Origin: Actinomycetota bacterium
GTDB taxonomy: Bacteria; Actinomycetota; Thermoleophilia; Gaiellales; Gaiellaceae
Assembly: GCA_013695295.1 (NCBI GenBank)
Contig: JACDAS010000202.1
Location: forward strand, 1 to 7,376
DNA: 7,376 bases
Direction: 5' to 3'
Shown: in pieces, positions 1 through 7,011 of the stretch
Layout of the letters: each line of letters opens with the position of its first letter
Position numbering within the stretch: position 1 is the first letter of the stretch
Notes under the pieces: model-generated
Told to the model about the DNA's origin: nothing
Seen by the model: only the letters and a program-made list of their open reading frames with translations
Database searches by the model: none
Position numbers and translations under genes: made by a program

Positions 1-435
1 CTGCTGGTCCCCGCGGGAGCCGCCGCCACGATCGTCCTCCAGAAGGGGATGGGCGGGATCACGATCGGCATGACGGAGGCGCAGGTACGCGCCAAGCTCG
101 GCCAGCCGTCCAAGACCGTCCGCGGCAAGAACGACTTCGGGCGCTACACCACGCTGACCTACAAGCGGCCTGCGATCCGGGTCAACTTCCAGGGAAACGC
201 CGGCGCGACCGGCATCGACACCTCGAGCCAGGGCGAGCGCACCGCCAGGGGGATCGGCGTCGGCTCCACGGTCGCCGCGGTCAAGGCGAAGGTTCCGGGG
301 GTCAAGTGCAAGACCGAGTTCGGCTTCCGACACTGCTATATCGGCAGCTTCAACCCGGGTACGCGCGTCACCGACTTCGTGATCGCCAAGACCGGCAAGG
401 TCTCGCGGGTCACGGTCGGCATCGTCATCGACTAG
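1..435 (+). CDS. Small secreted protein with SmpA/OmlA-like GMT motif, 5' end outside window
   Basis: The reading frame is open from base 1 and ends in TAG at 433-435. The first codons (LLVPAGAAAT...) read like the end of a signal peptide, so the true start is probably upstream and ATG 49 is only the first internal methionine. Counting from that methionine, residues 4-20 (ITIGMTEAQVRAKLGQP) match the helix-entry motif of SmpA/OmlA-like (BLIP-fold) proteins. A weaker second copy appears at about residues 67-87 (ARGIGVGSTVAAVKAKVPG), suggesting two tandem copies of a small alpha/beta unit. Two cysteines, C87 and C96, flank a short loop in the second half and could form a disulphide outside the cell. 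Such small exported proteins are common in high-GC actinobacteria and mostly lack a known function; I assign none. The stop lies 6 bp from the stop of the convergent aminotransferase gene, leaving no room for a separate terminator. Confidence 0.8.
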   Translation: MLVPAGAAATIVLQKGMGGITIGMTEAQVRAKLGQPSKTVRGKNDFGRYTTLTYKRPAIRVNFQGNAGATGIDTSSQGERTARGIGVGSTVAAVKAKVPGVKCKTEFGFRHCYIGSFNPGTRVTDFVIAKTGKVSRVTVGIVID

Positions 436-441
436 ATCGGG

Positions 442-1590
442 TCAGGGCAGCTCCGCGCCCCGCACGGCGTCGATGACGCGGTCCTGCTCGGAGTCCGACA
501 GGGTGTTGTAGAGCGGCAACCGCACGAGCCGGTCGGCGACGTCCTCGGTCACCGGACACTGCCCCGCGTGGCCGCCGTGGCGCAGGCCCATGTCGGAGAG
601 GTTGAGCGGCAGGTAGTGGAAGACCGCCAGGATGCGGCGCGCCCGCAGACGGTCGATCAACGCGGCGCGCGCGGCGGCGGTCGGCAGCAGGATGTGGAAC
701 AGGTGGTAGGCGTGGTCGCAGTGCTCCGGGACGACGGGGAGCGCCGCGCCCGTCTCCGCGGCCCAGTCTCCAAGAGCGGTCTCGTAGCGCCGCCAGAGCC
801 GCGCGCGCGTCTCCTGCACGGCGTCTCGGGCCTCGAGCTGCGCGACGAGGAACGCAGCCAGGAGATCAGAGATCACGTAGCTCGACCCGACGTCGACCCA
901 GGTGTACCGATCGACCTCGCCGCGGAAGAAGCGCTTGCGGTTCGTCCCCTTCTCGCGGACGATCTCGGCCCGCTCGACGTGGCGCTCGTCGTTCAGGAGC
1001 AGCGCCCCACCCTCGCCGCAGGTGAAGCTCTTCGTCTCGTGGAAGCTCTGTGCGGCGAAGACGCCGAAGGTGCCGAGAGGGCGCCCGCGGTAGCGGCCGA
1101 AAAGGCCGTGCGCGTTGTCCTCGACGACCGCGAGCCCATGCCGGCCGGCGACCTCGCAGATCACGTCGAGCTCGCACCCGACGCCCGCGTAGTGCACCGG
1201 GACGACCGCCCGCGTCCGAGGCGTCACGAGCGCCTCCAGCTGCCTCTCGTCGAGGTTGAGCGTGTCCGCCCGCACGTCGACGAACACGATCCTGGCGCCG
1301 CGGAGGACGAAGGCGTTGGGGGTCGAGACGAACGTGAACGCGGGCACGATCACCTCGTCGCCCGGCTCGAGGTCGAGCAGCAGGGCCGCGAGCTCCAGCG
1401 CGTGGGTGCAGGAGGTGGTCAGGAGCGCTCGCCGGCAGCCGAGCGATCCCTCGAGCATCGCCTCGGCCCGTCGGGTGAAGGGCCCGTCGCCCGAGATCTG
1501 CCCGTTCGCGAGCGCCTGTTGCATGTACGCCTGCTCGTTCCCGGCGAGCGCAGCGCGGTTGAAGGGGATGTCGAAGTCGGCGGCTTTCAT
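442..1590 (-). CDS. wecE: WecE/RffA-like PLP-dependent sugar aminotransferase (DegT/DnrJ/EryC1 family)
   Basis: This 382-residue protein has the usual length of a DegT/DnrJ/EryC1/StrS aminotransferase and resembles enterobacterial WecE (RffA) along its whole length. WecE makes dTDP-4-amino-4,6-dideoxygalactose from dTDP-4-keto-6-deoxyglucose with glutamate as amino donor. Visible signatures: the N-terminal IPFN and SGDGPFTRR segments; TTSCTHALELAALLLD (58-73) at the PLP-phosphate site; PGDEVIVPAFTFVST (76-90); VVEDNAHG with D158 expected to contact the pyridine nitrogen; SFHETKS with K187 as the Schiff-base lysine; REKGTNRKRFFRG and YTWVDVGSSYVISDL; and AVFHYLPL near the C-terminus. ATG 1590 is directly preceded by an in-frame TAG, so no longer start exists; a weak AGG lies 9 nt upstream. 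It is the last gene of the minus-strand cluster, 211 bp after the WecD-like gene, and may be cotranscribed or have its own signals. Substrate is inferred from family; other 4-keto sugars remain possible. Confidence 0.93.
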   Translation of the reverse strand: MKAADFDIPFNRAALAGNEQAYMQQALANGQISGDGPFTRRAEAMLEGSLGCRRALLTTSCTHALELAALLLDLEPGDEVIVPAFTFVSTPNAFVLRGARIVFVDVRADTLNLDERQLEALVTPRTRAVVPVHYAGVGCELDVICEVAGRHGLAVVEDNAHGLFGRYRGRPLGTFGVFAAQSFHETKSFTCGEGGALLLNDERHVERAEIVREKGTNRKRFFRGEVDRYTWVDVGSSYVISDLLAAFLVAQLEARDAVQETRARLWRRYETALGDWAAETGAALPVVPEHCDHAYHLFHILLPTAAARAALIDRLRARRILAVFHYLPLNLSDMGLRHGGHAGQCPVTEDVADRLVRLPLYNTLSDSEQDRVIDAVRGAELP

Positions 1591-1641
1591 CTAGCTAGAC
1601 CTGCTCAGTCCTTCGACCGTGTCGACGCTGCGAGCCGCCGC

Positions 1642-1675
1642 CGGAGCCGGGCTCCGCCCGGCGGGAGGCCCGCCG
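1642..1675. repeat. Two adjacent GC-rich hairpins in the wecD-wecE gap
   Basis: Two short perfect inverted repeats lie 2 bp apart. The first (1642-1656) has arms CGGAGC/GCTCCG around a CGG loop. The second (1659-1675) has arms CGGCGGG/CCCGCCG around an AGG loop. Both read as stable stem-loops on either strand. Neither is followed by a T-run in either direction, so they are not textbook intrinsic terminators. They could stabilise or attenuate the mRNA between the two minus-strand genes, or form part of a larger intergenic repeat. Confidence 0.5.
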
Positions 1676-1698
1676 CGGGGTCTGGTTCGCTGCGGCGA

Positions 1699-1811
1699 AG
1701 GAGGGGGGACGTGGGGGAACCATGGGTTCACCCACGCTCGAGGAGGGGGCCCGTGGGGGAACCATGGGTTCACCCACGCCCGAACCATGGGTTCACCCAC
1801 GCTAGAACCAT
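1699..1811. repeat. Cluster of palindromic repeats abutting the wecD-like stop codon
   Basis: A 20-base core, AACCATGGGTTCACCCACGC, occurs three times without a mismatch, at 1718-1737, 1760-1779 and 1783-1802. The first two copies sit in 42-bp direct repeats (1699-1740 and 1741-1782) that match at 39 of 42 positions. The later part has a 23-bp period (units starting at 1759 and 1782), and a further 7 bases of the unit (GAACCAT, 1805-1811) fall inside the last codons of the WecD-like gene. Each of the first two copies is also an inverted repeat (1711-1735 and 1753-1777): GTGGG and GAACC pair with GGTTC and CCCAC, with one internal mismatch and an ATG loop. The third copy keeps only the inner 5-bp stem. 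The structure resembles REP-type intergenic palindromes. It could also be an RNA-level element between cotranscribed genes. Function is not known. Confidence 0.85.
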
Positions 1812-2518
1812 TTGTGGAAGTAGAGCCGGAACGCGCTCGTGAAGAAGCCCTGCCGCTGGACGTAGCGCTGCGTTCGCACGTTCCGCGCCGCGACGTCGAC
1901 CGACACCGTCTCCATCCCGCGCGCCTCGAGCCAGGCCGCGCCCTCGCAGAGGAGCGCCGCCGCCGCGCCGCTCCGCCGGTGGCCCTCGTCGACCGCGACG
2001 ATCCCGAAGCGCGAGTCGACGCCGCGCTCGGCGAGCCGGCAGGTGATGTAGCCGACGATCCCGCCATCGGCCTCGGCCACGAGGACCGCGTCCGCGAAGC
2101 CCTCGCAGCTCCGGACGGCCCAGGCCTCGTAGTAGTCGACGACCCGTTCCGCGGGGAACCGCGGATCGTGGGCGAACCTCGTCACGTAGCGGGTCCGGCG
2201 GGCGAGCTCGCGCAGCGCCGGCACATCCTCGGCCCGGTGCTCGCGCACCGCGACGCCCGGGGCCTCGTAGCGCATCGGCGGATCGTTCCGGCTGTGCGTG
2301 AGCGTCAGGCGCGGCTCGACGAGGCCGAAGCCGCCGGCTCCGGCCGCCTCCACCGTCTCCCGTTGGTCCTCACCGAGGAAGTAGAGGCAGGCGACCGCCT
2401 CTCGCTGCGCCCAGTCGTCGACCGCCGCGACTGCGGCCCGGTCGAGCCGCTCGCCCAGGACCCGGCCGATCCGGACGCCCCAGAACTCGCTGTCCCAGGC
2501 GAGGAGCTCAGCCGGCAT
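1802..2518 (-). CDS. wecD: WecD-like GNAT acetyltransferase, probable dTDP-4-amino-4,6-dideoxysugar N-acetyltransferase
   Basis: This 238-residue protein resembles E. coli WecD (RffC), which acetylates dTDP-4-amino-4,6-dideoxygalactose using acetyl-CoA. The N-terminal half carries the WecD-type segment LLAWDSEFWGVRIGRV (5-20) and GFGLVEPRLTL (63-73). The C-terminal GNAT domain includes EDVPALRELA (97-106), a variable segment with FAHDPRFP...YYEAW (115-133), VGYITCRL (155-162), the acetyl-CoA pyrophosphate loop R181-x-x-G184-x-A186 in HRRSGAAAALL, and the closing RNVRTQRYVQRQGF. ATG 2518 gives a start matching WecD homologues, with GAGGT 9 nt upstream, and overlaps the end of the GT2 gene by 11 bp, implying translational coupling. 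It ends in TAG at 1802-1804, exactly at the edge of the palindromic repeat cluster. Finding it in one cluster with a WecE-like aminotransferase strongly supports a role in the next biosynthetic step. The exact amino sugar, and acetyl rather than another acyl group, are inferred. Confidence 0.88.
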   Translation of the reverse strand: MPAELLAWDSEFWGVRIGRVLGERLDRAAVAAVDDWAQREAVACLYFLGEDQRETVEAAGAGGFGLVEPRLTLTHSRNDPPMRYEAPGVAVREHRAEDVPALRELARRTRYVTRFAHDPRFPAERVVDYYEAWAVRSCEGFADAVLVAEADGGIVGYITCRLAERGVDSRFGIVAVDEGHRRSGAAAALLCEGAAWLEARGMETVSVDVAARNVRTQRYVQRQGFFTSAFRLYFHKWF

Positions 2519-3458
2519 GCCGGCCGGACCTCGCGCCGGCGCCGATCTCCTCGCGCACCGCGTAGGCGGGCCGATCCATGAGCCGGACGTGCATGCGGGC
2601 GATGTACTCGCCGATCACGCCGAGCGCGAGCAGCTGCGCGCCCGAGAAGATCGCGATCGCCGAGGCGAGAAACGGGAAGCCCGGGACCGAGGCGAAGCCC
2701 TCGAGCATGTAGCGCACGACGACCCAGACGAACACCGCGAACCCGAAGAGGATCGTCCCGAGGCCGATCAGCGTCGCGATTCGCAACGGGCGGGTCGAGA
2801 AGCCGGTCAGCATCGTCAGCGCCTGCGAGGCGAGCTTGCGGAACGTGTAGGCGGACGTGCCTCCCTGGCGCTCGTCGTGCTCGACGGGGATCGCCTCGAA
2901 GCGGGTCGTCGCCCAGCTCAGCAGCACGTCGAGCGTGACGTACGGGCCCTGGAAGAAGGCGAAGGTGTCGCGGAGGCTCGTGCGGAAGGCCCGGAACGTG
3001 CTGACCTTGTCGGCGAGCTCGATCCCGACCGCACCGCGCAGCGCGAAGCGCGTCAGCCGGGCCGAGACGTTCCGCCAGAGCCCATGCTGGCGCTGGCGCG
3101 GCAGCCCGTAGACGACGTCCGCTCCGTCGTCCAGCCGCTCGAGCAGCCGCGGAATCTCCTCCGGCGGATTCTGGAGATCGTCGTCGAGGGTGACCACGAC
3201 CTCGTTCCGGGCCGCGCGCAGGCCCGCGAGGAGCGCGTTGTGCTGCCCGTAGTTTCGCGCCAGGTCGAGGCCGCGGATGCGCTCGTGCTCGCGGCCGAGC
3301 GCGACGATCTCGGACCAGCTCGCATCGACACTGCCGTCGTTGACGAAGAGGATCTCGTAGTCGGTGGCGCCGAGGACCGCCTCGAGCCGGCGGACGAGCG
3401 GCGCGAGCGTCTCGGCGCCGTTGTAGACGGGCACGACCACGGAGACACTCGCGCTCAC
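2508..3458 (-). CDS. GT2 polyprenyl-phosphate glycosyltransferase (GtrB/ArnC/DPM1-like)
   Basis: With the GTG start this is a 316-residue cytoplasmic-face GT-A enzyme anchored by two C-terminal helices, the architecture of GtrB, ArnC and DPM1-type enzymes that transfer a sugar from an activated donor to polyprenyl phosphate. Visible features: SVVVPVYNGAETL at the N-terminus, VNDGS with D41, ARNYGQHNALLAGL (67-80), the metal-binding triad D92-D93-D94 followed by LQNPPEEI, and the acceptor-site motif QGGTSAYTFRKLA (198-210). Predicted membrane helices are at about 228-250 and 263-284. The frame is open upstream to 3899, but conserved sequence begins at the GTG at 3458-3456, which has AGGAG 6 nt upstream and overlaps the TGA of the preceding gene by 4 bp (GTGA), so I chose it. 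A GtrA-like flippase is not seen in the window. The donor sugar cannot be read from sequence; dTDP-Fuc4NAc is suggested only by neighbouring genes. Confidence 0.9.
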   Translation of the reverse strand: MSASVSVVVPVYNGAETLAPLVRRLEAVLGATDYEILFVNDGSVDASWSEIVALGREHERIRGLDLARNYGQHNALLAGLRAARNEVVVTLDDDLQNPPEEIPRLLERLDDGADVVYGLPRQRQHGLWRNVSARLTRFALRGAVGIELADKVSTFRAFRTSLRDTFAFFQGPYVTLDVLLSWATTRFEAIPVEHDERQGGTSAYTFRKLASQALTMLTGFSTRPLRIATLIGLGTILFGFAVFVWVVVRYMLEGFASVPGFPFLASAIAIFSGAQLLALGVIGEYIARMHVRLMDRPAYAVREEIGAGARSGRHAG

Positions 3459-5014
3459 GCGCCGCTCCTGACGTAGATCGACGCGGTGCCGACGCGCTCC
3501 AGCAGCCGGTAGCGCCCGGCCCGGAGCGCGCCCTGCCAGTCCGGCTGCGGGGGCAGCGTCTGCCACAGCCGGAAGACGACGAGGCGGGTCCGCCGCGCGC
3601 GGATCGCCCGCTCGACGTCCGCGATCGTCGCGAGCCGGTAGCGGTGCGCCTCCTCGGGGGAGATCGTCGAGGCGTTCCGCGGCGAGAAGTCGTTCTCGAG
3701 GCCGGGGTACGGTCGTGCATGGGTGCCGAAGAGGTAGCCGGGCCAGGACGCGAGCACCCGCTCCCCCGTCCGCGTGTTGGCCTGGACGACCGACGCGACC
3801 CGCTCGACCGTCGCGATGCGTGCGTCCAGCGGCCGCGAGCCCCGCGCGTAGTGGTGCACGTCGATCGCCGCGAGCAGCACGTAGGCGCCCACTCCGCATG
3901 CGAGCAGGCCGGTCAGGGCAATCCGGAGCTCGCGGTCGCCCGGCCGGACTCGCTCGAGGAGCTCGAGCAGGGAGACGACGAGGAAAGGCACGGTGACGCA
4001 GAAGTACTGCGGGTAGGTCGGTGTCGGCAGGAGGCTCGCACCCCCGAGCAGGAACGCGATCGCAAGCGAGAGCGGCAGGCGCCGGCGCAGCAGGAGCGCC
4101 GCGAAGGTCGCCGCCCCGGCCGCGATCGCGAGCAGGAGGAACTGGGGCCCCACGACCCCGTCCGTGTCACCGAACCCGAGCAGGTTCGCCGCGACCCGTG
4201 CCTTCTGGGGAACGTCACCGACGAGTCCGCTCGAGCTGCGCGTCCCCTGGGCCTCGAGGTTGTCCCAGAGAAACCGGTCCGGATCCGCGGCAAGGAAGAC
4301 GAGCGCCGGGACGAGCCCGGCGAGGAGGCCCGCCGCGAGCATCGCCGCCGCCCTGCGCCCCGCGTGCCAGCCGGCCCAGGCGAAGGCGGGCACCGCGGCC
4401 GCGAAGAGGAGCCGCGTGTCGATCGCGAGCCCGAGCGCGATCCCGGCTGCCGCCCACGCCAGGCGCCCTGGCCGCTCGCGCGTGACGAGGGCGTACGCGG
4501 CAAAGAGAAGCAGGGTCGAGAGGGCGTAGGTCTTGACGACGGTCAGCCAGCCGAAGACGAGGCTCGACGAGGCGTACAGCGCCGTGCCGAGCAGAGCCAG
4601 GCGCGGGCCGAATCGCCTCGCCGCGTAGGCGTAGAGCGAGACGCCGAGGCCGACTGCGAGCAGCGCCGACAGGAGCCGCGCCGCGTACCATCCTTCGGTC
4701 GTCAGCGCCGACCAGCCGGCGTAGACGTAGGGCAGGAGCGGCATCTGCGGGTAGACGAAGTCCCGGTAGGGGAGCTCGCCCTCGCCGACGAGCTTGGCTG
4801 CGAGCAGGTAGCTGCCCTCGTCGCCGTCGATCGAGCGGAGGAGCGCCAGCGGGACGAGCACCGCGGCGAGCGCCGAGGAGACGGCCGCCAGGGGCCACGC
4901 GACGGGGAACACGGCCACGCGCGACTTCGCGCGACCTCGCGCTACACCGGATCCCACGGTCACCGACACCCATTCAATACGACCCTGCGCCCGCCTCCTC
5001 CCGGTTGTCCGCAT
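3455..5014 (-). CDS. Polytopic GT-C-type membrane glycosyltransferase (PMT/ArnT-like, GT39/GT83-type)
   Basis: This is a 519-residue integral membrane protein with roughly ten hydrophobic segments between about residues 36 and 385, then a hydrophilic C-terminal domain of about 130 residues outside the helices. After the first helix comes the acidic loop SIDGDEGSYLLAAK (61-74; D63, D65, E66) followed by YRDFVYPQMPLLPY. This is the placement of the catalytic acidic residues in GT-C enzymes such as ArnT and protein O-mannosyltransferases, which use polyprenyl-phosphate sugars on the outer face. The exact subfamily is not clear, and the acceptor (glycan, lipid or protein) is unknown. ATG 5014 has GGGGA 6 nt upstream and an in-frame TAG at 5027-5029. 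GTG codons at 4969 and 4963 (residues 16 and 18) are alternative starts, since the first 30 residues are basic and unconserved-looking. It is the first gene of the minus-strand cluster and overlaps the GT2 gene by 4 bp; together they look like a loading enzyme plus its extracytoplasmic transferase. Confidence 0.82.
   Translation of the reverse strand: MRTTGRRRAQGRIEWVSVTVGSGVARGRAKSRVAVFPVAWPLAAVSSALAAVLVPLALLRSIDGDEGSYLLAAKLVGEGELPYRDFVYPQMPLLPYVYAGWSALTTEGWYAARLLSALLAVGLGVSLYAYAARRFGPRLALLGTALYASSSLVFGWLTVVKTYALSTLLLFAAYALVTRERPGRLAWAAAGIALGLAIDTRLLFAAAVPAFAWAGWHAGRRAAAMLAAGLLAGLVPALVFLAADPDRFLWDNLEAQGTRSSSGLVGDVPQKARVAANLLGFGDTDGVVGPQFLLLAIAAGAATFAALLLRRRLPLSLAIAFLLGGASLLPTPTYPQYFCVTVPFLVVSLLELLERVRPGDRELRIALTGLLACGVGAYVLLAAIDVHHYARGSRPLDARIATVERVASVVQANTRTGERVLASWPGYLFGTHARPYPGLENDFSPRNASTISPEEAHRYRLATIADVERAIRARRTRLVVFRLWQTLPPQPDWQGALRAGRYRLLERVGTASIYVRSGA
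3465..3469 (-). promoter_or_regulatory. Ribosome binding site fixing the GT2 start
   Basis: On the minus strand AGGAG lies 6 nt before the GTG at 3458, inside the last codons of the membrane glycosyltransferase gene. It supports the 316-residue start over the longer open frame and indicates that the two genes are translationally coupled through a GTGA overlap. Confidence 0.75.
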
Positions 5015-5075
5015 TCGCGATCCCCGCTAAAGTCTCGTCGACCTCGGACACGCCTGCCGAAGCCGAGGGATCCAC
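5015..5075. promoter_or_regulatory. Divergent intergenic region with a strong RBS for the propeller gene
   Basis: Only 61 bp separate the divergent starts at 5014 (minus) and 5076 (plus), so promoters for both sides must lie here or extend into the coding regions. GAGGGA at 5065-5070 sits 5 nt before the GTG start at 5076 and is a convincing plus-strand ribosome binding site. CCTCGG (5042-5047) is complementary to CCGAGG (5063-5068) and could fold over that site, but a 6-bp stem with a 15-nt loop in GC-rich DNA is weak evidence. I see no clear -35/-10 pair on either strand. Confidence 0.4.
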
Positions 5076-7004
5076 GTGCTTTCCTCTTCGCTCGCCCGCC
5101 CACTGCTCTGCCTCTGCCTCGCGGCCGGCGGCCTGCTCTCGACCGGCTCTGCGGCCGCCGCCGACGGACTCACGCTCGCCCTCGCTCCGCGAGGTGAGGC
5201 GGCCGTCGCGCAGGGCGCCCCGTTCCACTTCACGGCTCGGATCACGAGCGACCACTCGATCACGCAGGGCGTCTTCTTCGACCTGATCGCCCCCAACGGA
5301 GCGAAGATGACCTTCGCCCGCCAGCTCGTCGCCGTGCCGCCTGGCCTGGCGACCGAGATCTCGGCCAGCGTCATCCCCGCGCAGTGGTTCAAGCAGCGCG
5401 GGCGCTACCAGATCGCGGCCTCGCTCGACCGGCAGCCCGCGGGCTCGCCGCTGGCGTTCGAGGTGAGGGCTCCGACTGTCACCGCCCCCATCTTCAAGGA
5501 CGTGTCCGGGCCGGCGGGGGTGGCGACGAGCCTTCCGAGCGCGACCTGCGGCCGCTGGACGAACGGCTCCGCCTGGGCCGACGTCGACGGAGACCGGCGG
5601 CTCGACCTCGTCGTCACCCGGATGCAGGCCCCCTTGCAGCTCTTCCTGAACCGCGGCTCCCGCTTCAGCGAGGAGTCTGCCGCGCGCGGACTCTCGACGG
5701 CCGGCTACGTCTCGCTGGGCGCCGTCTTCGCCGACTACGACAACGACGGCGACGCCGACCTCTACCTCGCGAACGACGGCCCCGACCTGCTCTACCGCAA
5801 CGAGGGCAAGGGCACCTTCGTCAACGTGACCGCCGCCGCGGGGCTCGGCGACGACCTCTCGAGCGTGAGCGCCTCCTGGGGCGACTACGACCGCGACGGC
5901 CACCTCGACCTCTACGTGGTCAACCACAGCCGCTGCGCCGGCGACGTCTCGCTCAGCCAGCTGCAGTACCACTCCGACCACCTGTACCACAACAACGGGA
6001 ACGGGACGTTCTCCGACGCCACCTCCCTGCTCGAGCACGACCCCTCGACGACGCTCGACGGCAGCACGATCGGCGCCGGCTTCCAGGCCGCCTGGTTCGA
6101 CTACAACGACGACGGGCGCCAGGACCTCTACCTCGCGAACGACTACCTCGGCCGCTCGCCGGACCGCAACCACCTGTGGCGGAACGACGGGCTCGGCCCG
6201 AGCGGCGCCTGGCAGCTGACGGACGTCAGCGTCGACTCCGGCACGAGCTTCTCGATGAACTCGATGGGAATCGGGGTCGGCGACTACAACCGCGACCTGA
6301 AGCTCGACCTCGCGATCTCGAACTGGGGCGCGAACCGCCTGCTGCGAAACAACGGTGACGGCACCTTCTCGGACGTCGCCGAGCAGACGAACACCGCGCG
6401 GACGTTCCAGCGCGAGGCCCGCCGCGGCGTCACCTGGGGCCCCGAGTTCGCCGACCTCAACAACGACGGCTGGGAGGATCTCTACATCGCCGCCGGCTAC
6501 CTCGTGGGCTATCTGACCGAGGACGACACACCCCAGGCGAACGAGGTCTTCGTCAACGACCGCAAGGGTCAGTTCCTCGACCTGAGCGCCGTCAGCGGCG
6601 CCGACGACGACGGCCAGTCGCGCGGTGTCGCGGCCGCGGACTACGACGTGGACGGCCGCGTCGACCTCTACGTCGTCAACCAGGGCGGCGTCCCCCACCT
6701 CTTCCGCAACCTGACGCCGAAGGGCAAGACCCACTGGCTCGAGGTGAACACGATCGGTACGCGCTCGAACCGCGACGGCTGCGGCACGAAGCTGATCCTG
6801 ACCGTCGCCGGCGGAAAGATGCGCCGCGACGTCTACTGCGGCGGCACGAGCGTGGGCTCGGGCAGCTCGAAGATCGTCCACTTCGGGGTCGGTGCCGCGA
6901 AGAAGCTGCAGAGCCTCGAGGTCACCTGGCCCTCCGGCGTCAAGCAGGTGTTCAGGAAGCTGAAGCTCGACCGGCTCGTGACGCTGACGGAGCCAAGAGT
7001 TTGA
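5076..7004 (+). CDS. Secreted FG-GAP/VCBS repeat protein with C-terminal ASPIC/UnbV domain (CRTAC1 family)
   Basis: This 642-residue exported protein starts with GTG 5076, supported by GAGGGA 5 nt upstream. A Sec signal peptide occupies about residues 1-29 (LLCLCLAAGGLL core, cleavage near SAAAA-DG). Residues about 31-132 form a beta-rich N-terminal module that I do not recognise. Next come seven FG-GAP/VCBS-type calcium-binding motifs, starting at D169, D220, D270, D342, D403, D460 and D522 (for example ADYDNDGDADLYL and GDYDRDGHLDLYVVN), consistent with a seven-bladed propeller. The fifth (GDYNRDLKLDL) lacks the usual glycine. Residues about 552-640 match the ASPIC/UnbV domain: NRDGCGTKL, VYCGGTSVGSGSSKIVHFGV and SLEVTWPSGVKQ. 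Such proteins act outside the cell, probably in binding or adhesion; no enzymatic residues are evident. C569 and C588 in the last domain could form a disulphide. A partial tandem paralogue begins at 7141. The ligand is unknown. Confidence 0.92.
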   Translation: MLSSSLARPLLCLCLAAGGLLSTGSAAAADGLTLALAPRGEAAVAQGAPFHFTARITSDHSITQGVFFDLIAPNGAKMTFARQLVAVPPGLATEISASVIPAQWFKQRGRYQIAASLDRQPAGSPLAFEVRAPTVTAPIFKDVSGPAGVATSLPSATCGRWTNGSAWADVDGDRRLDLVVTRMQAPLQLFLNRGSRFSEESAARGLSTAGYVSLGAVFADYDNDGDADLYLANDGPDLLYRNEGKGTFVNVTAAAGLGDDLSSVSASWGDYDRDGHLDLYVVNHSRCAGDVSLSQLQYHSDHLYHNNGNGTFSDATSLLEHDPSTTLDGSTIGAGFQAAWFDYNDDGRQDLYLANDYLGRSPDRNHLWRNDGLGPSGAWQLTDVSVDSGTSFSMNSMGIGVGDYNRDLKLDLAISNWGANRLLRNNGDGTFSDVAEQTNTARTFQREARRGVTWGPEFADLNNDGWEDLYIAAGYLVGYLTEDDTPQANEVFVNDRKGQFLDLSAVSGADDDGQSRGVAAADYDVDGRVDLYVVNQGGVPHLFRNLTPKGKTHWLEVNTIGTRSNRDGCGTKLILTVAGGKMRRDVYCGGTSVGSGSSKIVHFGVGAAKKLQSLEVTWPSGVKQVFRKLKLDRLVTLTEPRV

Positions 7005-7011
7005 GGATTAC

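Noticed and set aside
1591..1598. CTAGCTAG palindrome just before the aminotransferase start
   Set aside because: It is an 8-bp palindrome with no second copy, and part of it is simply the in-frame TAG next to the ATG. It is too short to call an operator.
1699..1802. CRISPR-like array
   Set aside because: There are only three copies, the 42- and 23-bp spacing leaves no unique spacers of constant length, and no cas gene is present.
568..1842. Plus-strand open frame of 424 codons opposite the aminotransferase
   Set aside because: Its product is R/E/A/V-rich and featureless, and the opposite strand carries clear WecE motifs including the PLP lysine. The frame also runs through the palindromic repeat cluster.
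1591..2067. Minus-strand open frame whose product contains repeated WVNPWF segments
   Set aside because: The repeated peptide is just translation of the palindromic DNA repeat, and the rest is out-of-frame WecD-like coding sequence.
3459..3899. N-terminal extension of the GT2 enzyme in the same open frame
   Set aside because: The extension overlaps the C-terminal domain of the membrane glycosyltransferase, is arginine/alanine-rich, and precedes the universal start of GT2 sequences. The GTG at 3458 has a good ribosome binding site.
4974..6881. Long minus-strand open frame (635 codons) opposite the propeller gene
   Set aside because: It is antisense to a well-supported gene with signal peptide, seven calcium motifs and UnbV domain. 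Its product is a low-complexity V/E/A/R-rich chain with no domain, as expected from GC-rich codon structure read in reverse.
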